A stretch of 7,067 nt of DNA from Acidimicrobiia bacterium (GTDB lineage Bacteria; Actinomycetota; Acidimicrobiia; Acidimicrobiales; Ilumatobacteraceae), in the NCBI GenBank assembly GCA_013811855.1, contig JACCUL010000026.1, positions 1 to 7,067 of the forward strand, written 5' to 3'. Below are positions 5,444-7,067 of this stretch, piece after piece. Below the pieces are notes generated by a model. It searched no databases. It was not told the origin of the DNA and saw nothing but the letters and a program-made list of their open reading frames with translations. The translations under genes were made by a program, and so were the position numbers. Positions within the stretch are counted from its first letter, which is position 1; every line of letters begins with the position of its first letter.

Positions 5444-5494
5444 GAGATCGGGACCCAGCATCCTACCAACGGGCGGCGACGCTGCGCCCCGCCA

Positions 5495-5544
5495 CGAAGT
5501 GTGACCGGAGAGCGGCAACTCTGCCCGATCTGGGTCACACTTCG
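5495..5544 (-). terminator. Hairpin overlapping the end of rsfS, candidate terminator
   Basis: CGAAGTGTGACC (5495-5506) and GGTCACACTTCG (5533-5544) are a perfect 12-bp inverted repeat with a 26-base loop. The loop can form a second small stem (AGAG with CTCT). The 5' arm, on the transcribed strand, includes the rsfS stop codon. No U-run follows, so it may be a U-less terminator, a 3'-end stabilising structure or a processing site before the tRNA. Confidence 0.5.
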
Positions 5545-5912
5545 CGGGCCGGATCGACCCACTCCACGGTCGGCGCGTCGCGGTAGAGGCGTTCGATCTC
5601 GTAGAAGCGACGGACCTCGTCGAGGAAGACGTGCACGACGACCTCGCCGTAGTCGAGGAGCACCCATTGCTGCTCGCGCGCCCCCTCCGTGCGACGAGGT
5701 GAGCGGTCGGTCGCCGCATGGACAGCGGCCTCGATCTCGTCGACCAGGGTCTTCACCAGCCGCCGGTTCGGCGCCTCCATCACGACGAACAGGTCGGTGA
5801 TCGCCAGCACGTCGCCGACGTCGATGACGACGATGTTGCGGGCCTGCTTGGCGTCGGCCGCTCGGGCGACGACCGTGGCGAGGGCCAGCGCCTCACGGTC
5901 AGTCGTCGCCAT
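5535..5912 (-). CDS. rsfS: Ribosomal silencing factor RsfS (Iojap/DUF143 family)
   Basis: RsfS binds ribosomal protein uL14 on the 50S subunit and blocks joining with the 30S, lowering translation when nutrients are short. The 125-residue product has the family blocks in order: ARNIVVIDVGDVLAITDLFV (about 24-43), then a helix with RRLVKTLVDEIEAAV, then WVLLDYGEVVVHVFLDEV (83-100) and RRFYEIERLYRDAP (101-114). The length is typical. The ATG (complement of 5910-5912) overlaps the last 14 bases of the LCP-like gene, which suggests translational coupling and one operon. The upstream purine-rich stretch (GGGACGGGCG) is only a weak Shine-Dalgarno. The tRNA-Ala and a hairpin follow. It is a core chromosomal gene with a composition like its upstream partner. 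Confidence 0.95.
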   Translation of the reverse strand: MATTDREALALATVVARAADAKQARNIVVIDVGDVLAITDLFVVMEAPNRRLVKTLVDEIEAAVHAATDRSPRRTEGAREQQWVLLDYGEVVVHVFLDEVRRFYEIERLYRDAPTVEWVDPAREV

Positions 5913-7067
5913 CGCCCGTCCCGGGTCCCGGCTGCACGTCCCCCTCAGCCAGGAAGTCGAGGAAGCTCTCGCCGAGGCGCACGGTGGCGTCGATGCCGAT
6001 CAGCTCGGTCTCGGCGACCTCGAACTCGACCTCGCCGAACAGCTCGGCGGCGCCGACGAGGTCCTCGACGAGGGCTTCGTCGTTCACCGCGATCTTTGTC
6101 ACGTCGGGCACGTCGCCCTCGGTGGTGTCCACCGACAACACGTTCGCCTTGGCGAACAGGAGGAAGACGATCGACTCGTACGCCACGTCCTGGCGCGTCC
6201 ACCCGCGCTCCTCCAGCTCGGTGGCCGGGAACGGTGACTCGATCCGGTAGCTGAGGCCGGTCGCCGGCGCCGACACCCGACCGGGGGCGATCTGGCCGAA
6301 GACGAGGGCCAGCTCGCTGCGATCGAGGCTGGTCACGTCGGCTCGCCGCGGGTTCAACTCGGCGTCGATGGGGTCGGCACGGAGACTGCGGTGACGGGCC
6401 GGGCCCGACAGCACCTCGGCGAGGAGCGACTCGACCCTCGCCGCCTCCGTCCCCGGCTCGGCCGAGGTCGCCAGCGGCGCTCCCGAGGCCGCCGCGGCCG
6501 CACCGGCGGCGTCACCGGATCCGGTCCGCGCGGCGATCGCCGACCACACCGCGCCGGTGGCCCGGTACTGCTGGACGGCCGGCACGTCGTCGTCGCGCGC
6601 CGTCAGCACGGCGGCCAACTCGGCGGCGTCCCGGGCGGCCAGGCCTTCAGGGGCCACGGTGCGCCCGCGGCGGTCGACGACGTCGGTCGGCAGGTCCACG
6701 TCGACCTCCCCGAGCGGCGCCAGCATGTCCTCCATCGCCTCGGCGTCGAGAACGAGTGCGTCGTCGATGGTCAGCCCGAGGGCGATCTCGGTTTCGGCCT
6801 TGATGGTGCCGGGGCCGTCGAGCTCGAACGTCTCGGCCAGCGGGAGCCGGACGTCGCCCATCCCGGCCGCGGCGTCAGCGCTGACCGGGACGGTCACGAT
6901 GGCGCCACCGGCGGCGCGGGCGCCACGGCCGACGAGCACCGCCAGCGAGGCCAGATGCCCGGCGTCGTCGACGGCCGCCACCAGCGCCGTCGGCGTGGAC
7001 GGGAAACGCACCTGCGGACGGTCGTCGGCGACGGGTGCGCCGTCGGTCGAGTTCACCAGCGTGAAGG
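5899..7067 (-). CDS. LCP/LytR-like envelope protein, divergent, 5' end off window
   Basis: The frame is open to the window edge. GTG at 7056 is possible, but the preceding codons read FTL and the true start, probably with a membrane anchor, is likely outside. From the GTG there are 385 residues. The first part resembles an LCP (LytR-CpsA-Psr) domain in layout: AIVTVPVSAD (52-61) where IPRDT-type motifs sit, GLTIDDALVLDAEAMEDML, LGEVDVDLPTDV (115-126), and AAVLTARDDD where YVRxRxxD is expected. The arginines used for pyrophosphate binding are mostly missing. A low-complexity Ala-rich linker lies near 160-185. The C-terminus (about 310-360, ending IDATVRLGESFLDFL) resembles the LytR_C domain. 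LCP proteins ligate glycopolymers to peptidoglycan. This one may be non-catalytic. Its place immediately before rsfS supports the family call. The acidic tail is GDGDD. Confidence 0.55.
   Translation of the reverse strand, partial: FTLVNSTDGAPVADDRPQVRFPSTPTALVAAVDDAGHLASLAVLVGRGARAAGGAIVTVPVSADAAAGMGDVRLPLAETFELDGPGTIKAETEIALGLTIDDALVLDAEAMEDMLAPLGEVDVDLPTDVVDRRGRTVAPEGLAARDAAELAAVLTARDDDVPAVQQYRATGAVWSAIAARTGSGDAAGAAAAASGAPLATSAEPGTEAARVESLLAEVLSGPARHRSLRADPIDAELNPRRADVTSLDRSELALVFGQIAPGRVSAPATGLSYRIESPFPATELEERGWTRQDVAYESIVFLLFAKANVLSVDTTEGDVPDVTKIAVNDEALVEDLVGAAELFGEVEFEVAETELIGIDATVRLGESFLDFLAEGDVQPGPGTGDGDD

Noticed and set aside
5689..6254. Plus-strand open frames across rsfS and the LCP-like gene
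   Set aside because: They lie antisense to conserved genes, are Arg-rich and show no homology.

Overview
The window is high-GC DNA whose right end (about 5371-7067) reads as conserved actinobacterial chromosome. On the minus strand it holds an LCP/LytR-like envelope protein cut by the window edge, overlapping rsfS (ribosomal silencing factor), then a tRNA-Ala(GGC). An LCP-type gene followed by rsfS is a familiar actinobacterial arrangement. I infer Actinomycetota, possibly an Acidimicrobiia-like lineage, but the class cannot be settled from this window. One sampled 60-base line in the LCP-like gene has 48 G+C, against 38 in a line of the kinase gene at 961-1020.

Everything left of the tRNA is accessory and built from mobile-element debris. 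At 200-418 is an internally deleted IS630-type transposase remnant. From about 420 to 5208 is one IS1380-family element on the minus strand whose transposase gene is split in two. The N-terminal 389 codons (5122 down to 3958) and the C-terminal 54 codons plus stop (645 down to 482) fit together at a single point, ...D-N-E | L-T-V-A-R-T..., giving a roughly 443-residue transposase. The gene also carries three frameshifts and a nonsense codon, so it is dead. Its leader forms a long hairpin that would pair away the transposase Shine-Dalgarno sequence.

The 3.3 kb between the two halves (646-3957) is the most interesting part. It looks like a tandem of two cassettes with shared ends. In minus-strand orientation each starts with a conserved 'B' end (3876-3957 and 1962-2044) and finishes with a conserved 'A' end (2048-2145 and 652-746). 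All three junctions contain GAG. Cassette 2 (about 646-2047) carries one intact gene, an APH-family small-molecule kinase. Cassette 1 (about 2045-3957) carries one intact gene, a GT1/MGT-type glycosyltransferase, plus a truncated VOC/glyoxalase-like gene fused to an IS3-family OrfB remnant. No recombinase for the cassettes is visible. Both intact cargo genes belong to families that often modify antibiotics or other natural products, but their substrates cannot be read from sequence.
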